A DNA stretch of 64,000 bases, taken from the NCBI GenBank assembly GCA_026692905.1, contig JAPLNL010000032.1, positions 1 through 64,000 on the forward strand, written 5' to 3'. This DNA is from Planctomycetota bacterium. GTDB taxonomy: Bacteria; Planctomycetota; Planctomycetia; Pirellulales; Pirellulaceae. The position numbers were made by a program, and so were the translations under genes. Below the pieces are notes generated by a model, which made no database searches, was not told the origin of the DNA, and saw only the letters and a list, made by a program, of their open reading frames with translations. Each line of letters starts with the position of its first letter. The first letter of the stretch is position 1. Positions 1-9,241 of this stretch are shown in pieces.

Positions 1-48
1 CGTGGTAGGTCTGTCGTAAGCTCCTTAGTAGGTTAGGTTTAGAAAAGT

Positions 49-162
49 CACCCTCCCTCCGGGAGGGTCGGCCAGAGGCCGGGGAGGGTGAACTGACTAA
101 TACTCTTGCTTTTAGCACTTCACCCTCCCCTCGCTTCGCTCGACCCTCCCAGAGGGAGGGTG
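49..162. repeat. REPIN-like paired hairpin element, family A, copy 1
   Basis: Two inverted hairpin arms, each containing CACCCTCCC / GGGAGGGTG, are separated by a spacer of about 20 nt (actaatactcttgctttta). The left arm carries a GGCC-centred variant and the right arm a TCGCTTCGCTCGA variant. The same composite, in the opposite orientation, recurs at 21210-21322. Conservation of both arms around an unrelated spacer suggests a mobile doublet rather than a plain terminator. Confidence 0.75.
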
Positions 163-170
163 CTTACGCC

Positions 171-289
171 TTAAGCCTTAAGCCTTAAGCCTAAAGCCTA
201 AAGCCTAAAGCCTAAAGCCTAGAGCCTAGAGCCTAGAGCCTAGAGCCTAGAGCCTAGAGCCTAGAGCCTAGAGCCTAGAGCCTAGAGCC
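171..289. repeat. Heptamer tandem repeat (TTAAGCC / TAAAGCC / TAGAGCC)
   Basis: Seventeen uninterrupted 7-bp units: three TTAAGCC (171-191), four TAAAGCC (192-219) and ten TAGAGCC (220-289). The unit changes by one base at a time, which is what step-wise slippage and homogenisation would leave. No gene overlaps it. It lies between the family A repeat and the probable rpsD promoter. Confidence 0.9.
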
Positions 290-315
290 TAAAGGCGTCA
301 GCCTTCGTTTTGCCC

Positions 316-344
316 TTGTGAAACCTGGCGTGGTTTACCATACT
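316..344 (+). promoter_or_regulatory. Possible sigma70-type promoter upstream of rpsD
   Basis: TTGTGA (316-321), a 17-nt spacer and CATACT (339-344) each match four of six consensus bases. The site is about 200 nt before the rpsD start. It is a weak match found by eye only, and other starts are possible. Confidence 0.3.
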
Positions 345-550
345 ATTGCCTCGAATTATTCAGAATTTGGGTTGAGCCACACCTTGCAACGTAGCGAGTT
401 GAAACGGCCGCGGGATACCGATGGCCGTTTGTTTTTTAATGCGACACAATCGCGTTGATGGGACTCAGCCAAGCGACATGCGCTGTAAAACGCATGGTTT
501 CGCAAACACCTTTTGCTTCGAGCGAACGCTCGGAAAAGAGAACGAGAAGT

Positions 551-1162
551 ATGGGACGTTATACAGGCCCCAAGGCCAGAGTGAATCGACGCTTCGGAGC
601 ATTGCTATACGAAAGCGCGGGTTGCGTTCGCGCCTACGAAAAGCGCAGCGAGCAGCCACCAGGGATGCACCCAAAGGGTCGTCGAACCAGCAATTACGGC
701 ACCGCTTTGTCTGAAAAACAAAAGATCAAGTATTATTACGGGCTCGGCGAACGCCAACTCCGTCGCTACTTCGATGACGCTGTACGCAAAAAAGGCAACA
801 CCGGCGAAACGCTGTTGCTCATGTGCGAGAGACGCCTCGACAATATCGTTCGTCGAATCGGTCTTGCGAAGACTCGTCCGCAAGCTCGACAGGGCGTTGT
901 GCACGGTCACTTCAAGGTAAATGGAGTCAAAGTCTCCAGCCCTTCGTACATGCTTCGACCAGGCGACGTAATCGAAATCCGAAGCAACGAAGCCGTTCGC
1001 AATCTCTATCGCGGAATCATCGCGAATAGCTCACCTATCCCCTTGGACTGGGTGACTTTCGACAGTGAAGGTCTTAAGGCAACGATTCAAGGCAATCCTG
1101 GCGCAAGCGATATTTCGCTTCCAGTGAACGCCAACATCGTGGTCGAATTCATGTCCCGATAG
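551..1162 (+). CDS. rpsD: 30S ribosomal protein S4
   Basis: Primary 16S rRNA-binding protein of the small ribosomal subunit, 203 residues, the usual bacterial S4 length. The start at 551 gives the family N-terminus MGRYTGPKAR; the open frame runs further upstream (to 455), but that extension has no S4 character. The S4 RNA-binding domain is visible as ERRLDNIVRRIGLAKTRPQA followed by GHFKVNGVKV. S4 normally sits in the alpha operon with rpsM, rpsK, rpoA and rplQ; here it stands apart and is followed 24 nt later by lpdA, in keeping with dispersed ribosomal genes in planctomycetes. The S4 identification is secure; its regulation is not visible. Confidence 0.97.
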   Translation: MGRYTGPKARVNRRFGALLYESAGCVRAYEKRSEQPPGMHPKGRRTSNYGTALSEKQKIKYYYGLGERQLRRYFDDAVRKKGNTGETLLLMCERRLDNIVRRIGLAKTRPQARQGVVHGHFKVNGVKVSSPSYMLRPGDVIEIRSNEAVRNLYRGIIANSSPIPLDWVTFDSEGLKATIQGNPGASDISLPVNANIVVEFMSR

Positions 1163-1186
1163 TTTTCTCAGCTTGTTGATCATCTC

Positions 1187-2614
1187 ATGCATTCTCCTGT
1201 TGTCGTTTTGGGTGGTGGACCTGGTGGTTATGCGGCAGCTTTTTTGGCTGCCGATGAAGGCCTCGAGGTCGTTCTAGTCGAATCGGAATCCCGACTCGGT
1301 GGTACATGCTTGCTGCGAGGATGCATCCCATCCAAAGCATTGTTGCATGTGGCCAAAGTGCTCGGTGAAGTGCATGAGATGAGCGAAGAATGGGGAGTCG
1401 AGTTTGGCTCTCCTAAGATCGACGTCAACAAAGTCCGAGCCAGAAAAGAAAAGGTCATTGAGACACTCACGGGCGGGCTCGGCCAACTTGCCAAACGCAG
1501 GAACGTCAAGGTCATCAAAGCCCGAGGCAAATTCGAAAACTCAACGACACTGCTGCTTGAAGGGGACGACCCATCGATCCCTGAAGGAGGCAAGATTACC
1601 TTCGATTTCTGTGTCGTGGCGACCGGCAGCGTACCTGCCATGCCTCCGTCATTCAACATCGGCTCAAACCGAGTTATGGACTCCACTGGTGCGTTAGCGC
1701 TCGTCGACATTCCCGAGAAGCTACTGGTTATCGGTGGTGGCTATATCGGACTTGAAATGGGAACGGTGTATGCCCATTTGGGATCGAAGGTTACCGTGGT
1801 TGAATGGACCGATGGCCTTCTGCCTGGAGCCGACCGGGACCTTGTCAAGCCACTGCATAATCGGCTCAAAAAGTTGCTCGAAGATCGCATCTATTTGAAC
1901 ACCAAAGTCGGTTCCGTTGCGGAAGTCGACAACCAGATTGAAGTGACCTTTGAAGGGCCGGGCAAGTTTGGTCACGAGCGCTTTGATCGAGTTTTAGTAA
2001 GCGTTGGCAGACGCCCCGTCAGTCAAGGCTTGGGCCTTGAGAATACGAGCGTTCAAGTCAACCCAAAGGGCTTTATCGTCTGCGACAAACAACAGCGAAC
2101 GAACGACCCTCACATCTTCGCCATTGGCGACGTAGCGGGCGACCCGATGCTAGCTCATAAAGCTAGCCACGAAGCCAAAGTTGCGATCGAAGTCATCCTT
2201 GGTAAGCCGGCAATTTTTGACAAAGCCGCAATCCCAGCAGTCGTCTTCACCGACCCTGAAATTGCCTGGGCCGGCTTGACCGATGATCAAGCAAAGCGCG
2301 AAGGCCGCAAGGTTGATATCGAAGTTTATCCATGGGCAGCTAGCGGACGCGCACAAGCCATCGGCCGCACCGATGGATTCACCAAGTGGCTAGTAGACCC
2401 GGAAACTCATCGAGTTCTCGGTTGTGGAATCGTTGGCTCGGGAGCTGGCGAGCTGATTGCCGAAGCGGTTCTGGCGATCGAAATGGGTTGCGAAGTGCGT
2501 GATCTGACAGAGTCGATTCACCCGCATCCGACGTTGAGCGAAACGCTGATGAATGCCGGCGAAGTTCACTTCGGAACGGCAACGGAAATCTACAAGCCAA
2601 AGCGGCACAGCTAG
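1187..2614 (+). CDS. lpdA: Dihydrolipoyl dehydrogenase (E3)
   Basis: FAD- and NAD-dependent oxidoreductase that reoxidises dihydrolipoamide in 2-oxoacid dehydrogenase complexes or the glycine cleavage system. 475 residues, normal for E3. The N-terminal FAD motif GGGPGGYAA, the redox disulfide C41-LLRG-C46, a central NAD motif [10 protein letters not shown], a second FAD motif (FAIGDVAG) and the C-terminal dimer motif with H447-PTLS-E452 (catalytic His-Glu) are all present. It starts 24 nt after rpsD, so the two may be cotranscribed, although the functions are unrelated. No E1 or E2 genes lie nearby, so this E3 may be shared between complexes. Mercuric or other disulfide reductases are excluded by the HPT..E tail and general fit. 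Confidence 0.95.
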   Translation: MHSPVVVLGGGPGGYAAAFLAADEGLEVVLVESESRLGGTCLLRGCIPSKALLHVAKVLGEVHEMSEEWGVEFGSPKIDVNKVRARKEKVIETLTGGLGQLAKRRNVKVIKARGKFENSTTLLLEGDDPSIPEGGKITFDFCVVATGSVPAMPPSFNIGSNRVMDSTGALALVDIPEKLLVIGGGYIGLEMGTVYAHLGSKVTVVEWTDGLLPGADRDLVKPLHNRLKKLLEDRIYLNTKVGSVAEVDNQIEVTFEGPGKFGHERFDRVLVSVGRRPVSQGLGLENTSVQVNPKGFIVCDKQQRTNDPHIFAIGDVAGDPMLAHKASHEAKVAIEVILGKPAIFDKAAIPAVVFTDPEIAWAGLTDDQAKREGRKVDIEVYPWAASGRAQAIGRTDGFTKWLVDPETHRVLGCGIVGSGAGELIAEAVLAIEMGCEVRDLTESIHPHPTLSETLMNAGEVHFGTATEIYKPKRHS

Positions 2615-2640
2615 TCTCGATCATTCCAATTCAAATTTAT

Positions 2641-2702
2641 CGCAGAGACGCAAGGGCGCAGAGAATTCCAACGTTGCGTCTTTGCGTCTCCCAGGCTCTG
2701 CG
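2641..2702. repeat. Inverted repeat between lpdA and gyrA
   Basis: CGCAGAGACGCAAG at 2641 is mirrored by TTGCGTC/TCTTTGCGTCTC and a closing CTCTGCG ending at 2702, followed by TTTTATTT. It can fold as a long imperfect hairpin and could end lpdA transcription, but its phrase also resembles dispersed intergenic repeats. No second copy was seen in the window. Confidence 0.55.
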
Positions 2703-2781
2703 TTTTATTTCTTTAAGCAGCGCAGCGCGAGACGGTAGATTCGCCCCACGATGTGTAGATGTGACCCAGGATTAGGCATGG

Positions 2782-2809
2782 TTGTAGGACGCTTGAATTC
2801 TGGTATACT
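2782..2809 (+). promoter_or_regulatory. Putative extended -10 promoter for gyrA
   Basis: TGG-TATACT (2801-2809) is an extended -10 element with five of six bases of TATAAT. TTGTAG at 2782 could serve as a weak -35 with a 16-nt spacer. The site is about 100 nt before the gyrA start and after the lpdA-gyrA hairpin. Confidence 0.4.
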
Positions 2810-2908
2810 TTTGCCTTGCAAAAACAGCAAGAAAACCCTGTGAAAACGCTGGTAGAACGCAGCTCGTTGAACTCGGTTTTTTAATGCGGTTCGATTCTCT
2901 TTTTTGAA

Positions 2909-5794
2909 ATGGCTTTCCCCGTGTCGAACGTCCCTCCAGATGATGATTTTGATGCCAACGATCCGGCTTCGCTGCCATCGGCAGGTGGTGACAATCCAGG
3001 CGACGGTGCAGGGAGTGGCGGCGGCGAAAAAATGATCGAGGAATCGATCGAAAACGAACTGCGAAATAGCTATCTCACCTACGCCATGAGCGTCATCGTC
3101 AGTCGAGCCTTGCCAGACGTTCGCGACGGCCTCAAGCCTAGCCAACGGCGGATTCTCGTCGCCATGCACGACTTGAACCTGACCCCCGGCGCTCAGCGAG
3201 TCAAGTGCGCTAAAATCTCGGGCGATACGTCGGGTAATTACCACCCACACGGTGAAGCCGTCATCTATCCAACTTTGGTTCGCATGGCCCAAGAGTGGAA
3301 CATGCGGCACATGCTGATCGACAAACAGGGTAACTTCGGTTCGATCGCAGGTTTGCCAGCAGCTGCGATGCGATACACCGAAGCCCGGCTAGCGGCTCCG
3401 GCAGCCATGATGTTGGATGACATACGACTTGATACCGTCGACTTCATTCCAACGTACGACGAACGCCGTACAGAGCCGGTCGTGCTCCCGTCGAAATTCC
3501 CGAACTTGCTCGTTAATGGAGCGACAGGTATCGCAGTCGGTATGGCGACGAGTTTGCCACCTCACAACTTGCGCGAAGTCTGCGCTGCGTTGATCAAAGT
3601 GATCGAGGATCCGGACGTGTCGATTTCGGAAATCTGCCAAATCATCCCGGGCCCTGACTTTCCAACCGGCGGTATTATCTGCGGTCGGTACGCCATTCGG
3701 CAAGGCTACAACACGGGTCGCTCGACGATCGTTTTGCGAGCTCGCGTCGACGTCGAAGAAGGCAAGAAAGCACGCCTCATTGTCCGAGAGATTCCGTACC
3801 AGCAGTTCCGCGACCGCGTCATCGAACGAATTGCCGACCTTGTGCGCAGCGAACGCATTAAAGGCATCTCGGCCATTCGCGATGAAAGCGATCTCAAAGA
3901 GCCAGTTCGAATCGTGATCGAAATCAAACAGAACTCCGACCCACACGTTGTTCTCAATCAGCTCTATCAGTTCTCATCATTGCAAGAATCCTTCTCGATC
4001 AACATGCTGGCGCTTGTCGATGGCAAGCCACGAGAACTCAGCATCAAAGAATTGCTCCAGGAATTCATTCGACACCGAGTTACCGTCATTCGCCGTCGAA
4101 CTCAGTTCTTGTTGGCTTCAGCGCGGAAACGCAAGCACGTTGTCGAAGGGCTCTTGCTCGCGCTGGCCAACATCGACGAAATCATCATGCTCATTCGCAA
4201 GAGCCGAACACAGGCAGAAGCCAAAGAAAAGCTGATGGGGGTCGAATGCCCGGCCGCCATGATGGAACGGGCGCTTGGCGATCGCGGTTATGCCGACTTC
4301 CAATTAGAACGCGGACAAGCCGATGTCTATCGATTGACCAGCGTTCAAACGGACGCAATCCTTCGAATGACCCTAGGCCAATTGGCTGGTCTGGAGCAAG
4401 AGCGACTCACCGACGAACATGCGTCGATCTTGACTGAAATTGAAAAGTTCCGCGTGATCTTGAGCGATACGGCCAACATCTACGCCATCATCAGAGCCGA
4501 CTTGGAAGACATCTCGCGTCGATTCGGAAACGATCGCAGAACGGTGATCGATGAAGAAGAGCTCGGCAACTACAACATGGAGGATCTGATCACCGAGGAA
4601 ACGATGGTGGTAACGATCTCGCATCAAGGCTACATCAAACGCATCCCCGCGACGACCTATCGCGCTCAAAAACGAGGCGGAAAGGGGATCGCTGGCCTTC
4701 GAGCCGAAGAAGAGGATCCGGTCGAGCATCTCTTTATCGCCAGTACGCACGCGCACCTGTTGTTCTTTACCAACCAAGGCAAAGTCTACTGGCAAAAGGT
4801 TTGGGAGATTCCTCAGATGAGTCGCGAAAGCCGCGGCCGCGCCTTGGTCAATCTGTTGAACTTGACGCCGGAAGAAAAGATTCGCGATTGCGTCTCGGTG
4901 CGAGATTTTAATTTACCTGGCCATTTCCTGATGATGGCTACCAAGAAAGGGATCATCAAGAAGACCGAACTCGAAGCGTACAGCCGGCCCAAGAAGGGTG
5001 GCATCATCGCGATCAAGTTGCGAGAGGATGATGAGTTGGTGGACGTTGTGGTCGCGAAGCCGAACGACCAAATTGTTCTGTCAACCGCCAACGGCATGGC
5101 TATCCGGTTTGCCGAAAGCAACGCTCGCTCGATGGGCCGAAATACCTCCGGCGTGAAGGGCATTTCGTTAAAGAAGGGAGACGAGTTGGTTGGTATGGTT
5201 GTTGCCGATCCGACCGCGACGTTGTTGACCGTATGCGAACTGGGTTATGGCAAGCGAACCACGTTTGGGCCTGGCGATGAGATGGCGGGCAAGGATGTGG
5301 CTGCTGTGGACGACGAAAACGCAGACGATGCAGTTGCTGAGGAAGAACTGCCAGAGGAACCCGAGAACGAGGCCGAAGATTTGAACTCAGCCAACCGCTA
5401 CCGAACCCAGCGACGCGGTGGCAAGGGAGTGATTGACATCAAGACGACCAAGCGAAATGGGCGCGTTGTCGGCATCGTTCCAGTAAGCGATGGTGATGAA
5501 TTGATGATGATGACGGTTCGAGGCAAGATCCAACGGGTCGCAGCCAAGGACATCAGCGTTATCGGACGAAATACCCAAGGCGTTCGCATCATGAGCTTGG
5601 ACGAAGGAGACACGCTAACGGCTATCGTTCGCGTTCCGCCTGAGGATATTTCGGAAATGGAAGTGGCCAAACCAACTCCAGTTTCGGACAGCCCGAGTTC
5701 TTCCATCCCAACTGACGACGAGTCTGTCACCGATGAACCAATGGATGATTTGGATTCGGGTGATGGCGATTCGGACGATGAAGGTCAGAGCTGA
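2909..5794 (+). CDS. gyrA: DNA gyrase subunit A
   Basis: Breakage-reunion subunit of type IIA topoisomerase, 961 residues (E. coli GyrA about 875). After a low-complexity 45-residue leader (Asp/Gly/Pro-rich) come IENELRNSYLTYAMSVIVSRALPD, the helix-turn-helix region and catalytic Tyr156 in AMRYTEARL. The C-terminal domain has a GyrA-box-like QKRGGKG near residue 587 and a second QRRGGKG near residue 833. The second follows an acidic insert (about residues 795-825), and the last 40 residues are again Asp/Glu/Ser-rich. The presence of GyrA-box motifs argues for gyrase rather than ParC. It is not next to gyrB. The start at 2909 is the only Met before the conserved core apart from one at residue 42. 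Confidence 0.93.
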   Translation: MAFPVSNVPPDDDFDANDPASLPSAGGDNPGDGAGSGGGEKMIEESIENELRNSYLTYAMSVIVSRALPDVRDGLKPSQRRILVAMHDLNLTPGAQRVKCAKISGDTSGNYHPHGEAVIYPTLVRMAQEWNMRHMLIDKQGNFGSIAGLPAAAMRYTEARLAAPAAMMLDDIRLDTVDFIPTYDERRTEPVVLPSKFPNLLVNGATGIAVGMATSLPPHNLREVCAALIKVIEDPDVSISEICQIIPGPDFPTGGIICGRYAIRQGYNTGRSTIVLRARVDVEEGKKARLIVREIPYQQFRDRVIERIADLVRSERIKGISAIRDESDLKEPVRIVIEIKQNSDPHVVLNQLYQFSSLQESFSINMLALVDGKPRELSIKELLQEFIRHRVTVIRRRTQFLLASARKRKHVVEGLLLALANIDEIIMLIRKSRTQAEAKEKLMGVECPAAMMERALGDRGYADFQLERGQADVYRLTSVQTDAILRMTLGQLAGLEQERLTDEHASILTEIEKFRVILSDTANIYAIIRADLEDISRRFGNDRRTVIDEEELGNYNMEDLITEETMVVTISHQGYIKRIPATTYRAQKRGGKGIAGLRAEEEDPVEHLFIASTHAHLLFFTNQGKVYWQKVWEIPQMSRESRGRALVNLLNLTPEEKIRDCVSVRDFNLPGHFLMMATKKGIIKKTELEAYSRPKKGGIIAIKLREDDELVDVVVAKPNDQIVLSTANGMAIRFAESNARSMGRNTSGVKGISLKKGDELVGMVVADPTATLLTVCELGYGKRTTFGPGDEMAGKDVAAVDDENADDAVAEEELPEEPENEAEDLNSANRYRTQRRGGKGVIDIKTTKRNGRVVGIVPVSDGDELMMMTVRGKIQRVAAKDISVIGRNTQGVRIMSLDEGDTLTAIVRVPPEDISEMEVAKPTPVSDSPSSSIPTDDESVTDEPMDDLDSGDGDSDDEGQS

Positions 5795-5808
5795 ACGAGA
5801 ATGACTCC

Positions 5809-6543
5809 TTGACGAATTCGCAGCCAGACTCGTTATTGATTTTGATCTGCACTTACAATGAACGCGATAACTTGCCGACATTGTTTGAGCAGATTCAGGC
5901 TCACGTACCGAACGCAAAGATTCTCGTGGTGGATGACAATTCACCGGACGGGACGAGCGATTGGGTGGAAGGGCAAATGAAACTGAATCCGTCGATTTCT
6001 CTTATTCGGCGGAGTGGCAAACTTGGGTTGGGTAGTGCAATCTTGGCCGGCATGGAGTTTGCGATTCAAAACGGTTACGAGTGGCTTCTGAATTTGGACG
6101 CGGACCTTAGCCACAGCCCAAGTGCGATACCATCGCTCTTGGATCGACGCGAGGAGTCGGACATCGTGATTGGTTCACGTTATGTCGAAGGTGGCGGCAT
6201 GTCGGGTTGCTCATGGCGGCGGGTCTTTGTGAGCAAGTGCGCGAACGCTTATGCGAGGCGGATCATCGGCTGGTCGGTACGGGATTGCAGCAGTGCCTTT
6301 CGGCTTTACCGAGTAAGCAGTTTGAAGTCGCTTCGTCGCGATGAGTTACGCAATCCGGGCTATGGTTTTTTGGAAGAAGTGCTTTGGCATCTATTAGCTC
6401 AAGGTGCGAGACTAAATGAAGTCGGTATCGTGTATACGGAACGGCGAGAAGGAAAGTCGAAGATCTCGATCCAAGAAGCACTATCTGCAATCAACGCGAT
6501 TCACAGCGTAGCAAAACTGCAAAAAGGCCGAAGGCCAGAGTAG
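5809..6543 (+). CDS. Family 2 glycosyltransferase, dolichyl-phosphate mannosyltransferase-like
   Basis: Probable polyprenyl-phosphate sugar synthase that moves a hexose from a nucleotide sugar to a lipid phosphate at the cytoplasmic face. 244 residues of GT-A fold: ILICTYNERDNLP at the N-terminus, VVDDNSPDGT, LNLDADLSHSP (DXD-type metal site), IGSRYVEGG and a late RREGKSKIS segment match the DPM1-like subgroup. There is no C-terminal membrane domain. The start is TTG at 5809, because the nearby ATG at 5801 is in another frame and stops at once. It begins 14 nt after gyrA and may share its transcript. Substrate sugar unknown. Confidence 0.85.
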   Translation: MTNSQPDSLLILICTYNERDNLPTLFEQIQAHVPNAKILVVDDNSPDGTSDWVEGQMKLNPSISLIRRSGKLGLGSAILAGMEFAIQNGYEWLLNLDADLSHSPSAIPSLLDRREESDIVIGSRYVEGGGMSGCSWRRVFVSKCANAYARRIIGWSVRDCSSAFRLYRVSSLKSLRRDELRNPGYGFLEEVLWHLLAQGARLNEVGIVYTERREGKSKISIQEALSAINAIHSVAKLQKGRRPE

Positions 6544-6611
6544 AACAGTTGTCCCAACGGTTCTTTGCATCGATCAAAACCAAGGGCTTGCCCCGTGGAC
6601 AACGTTGCTTC

Positions 6612-6677
6612 CATCGGTTTGAAACCGGTGGAGAGCTAGGCCCCTCGCGGGTTGCCCCACTGGCTTGAAGCCAGTGG
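6612..6677. repeat. Paired hairpin repeat, family C (GGTTTGAAACC ... GGCTTGAAGCC)
   Basis: Two diverged palindromes, CGGTTTGAAACCG (about 6615) and CCACTGGCTTGAAGCCAGTGG core (6657-6677), sit about 30 nt apart in the 300-bp gap between the glycosyltransferase and the convergent histidine kinase. A further stretch at 6744-6782 recurs almost exactly at 62513-62550. No gene is seen in this gap. Confidence 0.6.
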
Positions 6678-6843
6678 TAGCGAGATACAGGTAGACGATG
6701 GCGGAACAAGCCCGCCAGTCGCTACTCCACGCGAACTTGGGCCTTGTGCCCAATGCTCGCAACATGCTTGGTGTGCTAAAAGATTACAATCTCCCGAATC
6801 TCCCGTTTGACACGCTGGAGCGCAGGTAAAATCTTCGAGCTTT

Positions 6844-7671
6844 TTAAGCGACCTCTGCCGCAACGATGGCAGGGAAGCGAATACTGAATGCCGTTCCTTT
6901 GCCGACGGTACTTTCAACTCGCACTCTTGCTTGGTGTTGGTCTACGATCTCTTTGCACGCAGAGAGTCCCAGGCCCGTGCCACCTTTGCCGCTGTCGTCG
7001 GGTCCGCTTTTGGTTGTGAAGAAGGGTTCAAAGATCTTTGGCAGGTTTTCGGCGGCGATTCCATGCCCCGAATCTCGCACCGTTAAGACGACCGCATTGG
7101 TTTTCTTTTCGAAAGCGACTCGGATAAGAATGGTACCCACCTCGCCGATAGCTTGTCGAGCGTTGGTCAACAGATTGAGCATCAGACGTTGGATTTGGTT
7201 GCCAGCGGCCAAAACGTCGGGAACTTCTTCGAACTGTGTTTCGACTGCCACGCGGTACTTTTGCATTTCCCGTTCAAGCAAAACGAGTGTGTCCTGGATC
7301 AATGGGACCAGGTTAGTGGGTTCCATCTCGCCGCTTCGATTGCGAGCCAGACCCAGGACTGTGTTGGTGATTTTGGCACCACGGTTTGCCGCGTCGAGGA
7401 TTCGGGTGAAAGCTTTCTCTCGGCTGGCATCATCCTTGTTGCGGAGGCCCATTTTCGCGTAATTGAGGATGGTCATCAGCAGGTTGTTGAATTCGTGAGT
7501 CGTTGTGCTGGTTAGCTCGCCGACCGCTGCGAGCCTTTCCATCTGCGCCAAACGCAATTGCAGATGGGCAATCGTGGAATCCTCCGGCTCGGCTTTTTGG
7601 GGCGAGAAATGGGGGCCAAGTTGGCTGATTTTTGGAAAGTTGGTGGAAAGATTTTCCGGCATAAGTGGCAT
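6844..7671 (-). CDS. Soluble sensor histidine kinase
   Basis: Cytoplasmic two-component kinase of 275 residues with no membrane segment and no recognisable sensory domain. A predicted coiled coil (residues about 35-50, AHLQLRLAQMERLAAVGEL) leads into the H-box THEFNN with phospho-acceptor His59. The HATPase domain follows: N-box NLLTNARQAI, G1 DSGHGIA, F-box FEPFFTTK and G2 GGTGLGLSACKEI. This resembles the NtrB/AtoS class. No response regulator is adjacent; the sigma54-type regulator at 49425 is a conceivable but unproven partner. It is convergent with the GT2 gene. The signal sensed is unknown. Confidence 0.88.
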   Translation of the reverse strand: MPLMPENLSTNFPKISQLGPHFSPQKAEPEDSTIAHLQLRLAQMERLAAVGELTSTTTHEFNNLLMTILNYAKMGLRNKDDASREKAFTRILDAANRGAKITNTVLGLARNRSGEMEPTNLVPLIQDTLVLLEREMQKYRVAVETQFEEVPDVLAAGNQIQRLMLNLLTNARQAIGEVGTILIRVAFEKKTNAVVLTVRDSGHGIAAENLPKIFEPFFTTKSGPDDSGKGGTGLGLSACKEIVDQHQARVRVESTVGKGTAFSIRFPAIVAAEVA

Positions 7672-7807
7672 TCAGTTGATATGGCGGTCGAAAAGGTCAG
7701 ACGCTACCGTGCCGGAAGGTCAGCCAGTGCTTTGGTCGCGACCTCCCGAATGAATTAATTACACGATGCCCCTCTCCAAATCAAGCTGGAACCAAGCGAG
7801 TATCACG

Positions 7808-8062
7808 ATGCAAATCTTAGATCGCCTGGAGAAACTCTTAGAAATCGCCGAAAACGAGGGGATCGCAGTGCGTTGCGAGTGGCTTGGCGGAGTTCGCGGG
7901 GGGTTAGTACGCGTCGGAAACCGGCCCATTTTGTTTGTCGACGAGTCCCTGACGGTTCCTGAGCAGTTCGAGCAGTCCCGAAACGCCCTGAATCAATTAG
8001 ACTGGAGCGAAACCGAGTGGTGGGACGAAATGTGCCAACTATTGGACGTCCGAACCTTGTAA
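7808..8062 (+). CDS. Small conserved-looking hypothetical protein
   Basis: 84 residues from ATG at 7808; an upstream ATG at 7766 in the same frame would add 14 residues without obvious structure. The protein is acidic and tryptophan-rich at the end (LDWSETEWWDEMCQLLDV) with a central beta-like stretch GGLVRVGNRPILFVDESL. No domain recognised. It precedes the acyl carrier protein gene by about 140 nt on the same strand, but functional linkage to fatty-acid genes is only positional. Codon use and a clean termination support it as real. Confidence 0.6.
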   Translation: MQILDRLEKLLEIAENEGIAVRCEWLGGVRGGLVRVGNRPILFVDESLTVPEQFEQSRNALNQLDWSETEWWDEMCQLLDVRTL

Positions 8063-8200
8063 AACGAAAGAAAAAAGCCCGTTGGGCTAGTCAATTTGTG
8101 ATAGAAACGTTATTTAAAGAAGCCCAAAAAGCTGTCACTTCCATTCACCATTTACAAGTTCAAAGAAATTTCGAAGTCTTTGTTCGAGGAACAATCGAAA

Positions 8201-8584
8201 ATGCAAGTTAGCGAAGAAGTTTTTTCCAAGGTTCAAGCCGCTTTGATTGACGCTTTAGGAGTCGACGACGACGAGGTAACACCGCAAGCGACGATGGTCG
8301 GTGACTTGGGCGCGGAATCCATCGACTTTTTGGACATCGTTTTCAAGCTGGAAAAAAGCTTCGGCATCAAAGTTGCCACCGAAGATCTTTTTCCGAAGGA
8401 TATTTTGACCGAAAGCACTTACGTTCAAGACGGCAAAGTGACCGCAACGGGTATTGCTGAACTGAAGAAACGAATGCCTTGGGCAGATCTCAGCAAGTTC
8501 GAAACAAATCCTCGAGTTCAAGACTTCGGCGATCTGTTGACCGTTAGCGACTTGTGCCGTTACGTGGAATCCAAGATCGCTTAA
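8201..8584 (+). CDS. Acyl carrier protein, extended form
   Basis: Carries growing acyl chains on a phosphopantetheine arm. 127 residues, longer than the usual 75-85. The attachment site is Ser40 in DLGAESIDFLDI; helices II-III follow (VFKLEKSFGIKVATEDLF). The extra length is an insert of about 40 residues (roughly 70-110, including VQDGKVTATGIAELKKRM) before the final helix LLTVSDLCRYVESK. The start at ATG 8201 is preferred over 8180, which adds seven residues ahead of the conserved beginning. It is followed by a dehydratase and a KASII, so this is a small fatty-acid-type module rather than the fabD/fabG/acpP group of housekeeping FAS. Confidence 0.9.
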   Translation: MQVSEEVFSKVQAALIDALGVDDDEVTPQATMVGDLGAESIDFLDIVFKLEKSFGIKVATEDLFPKDILTESTYVQDGKVTATGIAELKKRMPWADLSKFETNPRVQDFGDLLTVSDLCRYVESKIA

Positions 8585-8602
8585 TTGCGTTTGAGTAAAT
8601 AA

Positions 8603-9175
8603 ATGCGTTGGTTTTGGATAGATAGATTCATCGAATTCGTGCGCAATACGCGTGCGACAACTATTAAAAACGTTTCGTTTGGCGAGGAGCCGATCGACGA
8701 TTATCTGCCAGGTCACCCCCATTACCCCCATTCCCTCATCATTGAGGGAATGGCTCAGACGGGGGGGTTGCTGGTATCTGAGGAAGGCGGTTTTCGCACG
8801 AAAACCGTTTTGGCCAAAGTTTCCAAAGCAGTATTTCACGAACTCATTGTTCCGGGCGACCAGATTTTCTTGACGGCTGTCGTCCAGGACAAAAAGCCGA
8901 GCGGAGCCATTATTGAGGGGACCGTTACGGTCGATGGACAAGTTCGAGCGGAATTGGAACTCTCCTTTGCCTTTCTCGACGATCGTTTCGGAGAGACGGG
9001 CCTGTTTCCGGCCGAAGATTTGCTGCGAACGCTCCGTATTCTTAAGCTGTTCGATGTTGCTGTAGATCAAAACGGGAATAGAATACATGCGCCTGAGCAC
9101 ATGCTCGAGGCTGAACGCCAAGCGCCGCAGGGTTTTGTACACAGTCGCGCGATCTCGCAATCCAAGCCAGCCTGA
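8603..9175 (+). CDS. FabZ-like 3-hydroxyacyl-ACP dehydratase
   Basis: Hotdog-fold protein of 190 residues that should dehydrate 3-hydroxyacyl-ACP to enoyl-ACP. The signature region reads LPGHPHYPHSLIIEGMAQTGG, matching the FabZ block HFPGxPxMPGVLxxEAMAQ. At the usual catalytic His position there is Tyr (YLPG), while three His residues lie just after it; the catalytic Glu of IIEG is kept. A C-terminal extension of about 40 residues (after FGETGLF) is longer than in FabZ. It lies 18 nt after the ACP gene and about 120 nt before fabF. Likely translated with the ACP. Either catalysis uses a shifted His or the protein has changed role. Confidence 0.82.
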   Translation: MRWFWIDRFIEFVRNTRATTIKNVSFGEEPIDDYLPGHPHYPHSLIIEGMAQTGGLLVSEEGGFRTKTVLAKVSKAVFHELIVPGDQIFLTAVVQDKKPSGAIIEGTVTVDGQVRAELELSFAFLDDRFGETGLFPAEDLLRTLRILKLFDVAVDQNGNRIHAPEHMLEAERQAPQGFVHSRAISQSKPA

Positions 9176-9241
9176 TTTGGATTGGCTATCGCTGGCGAGT
9201 TTTGGTCGTAATTCCATCCGCAATCGCTTTGGGTTTTATTT

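Noticed and set aside
2705-3310. A 201-residue minus-strand gene opposite gyrA
   Set aside because: It mirrors the conserved GyrA coding sequence and has no features of its own.
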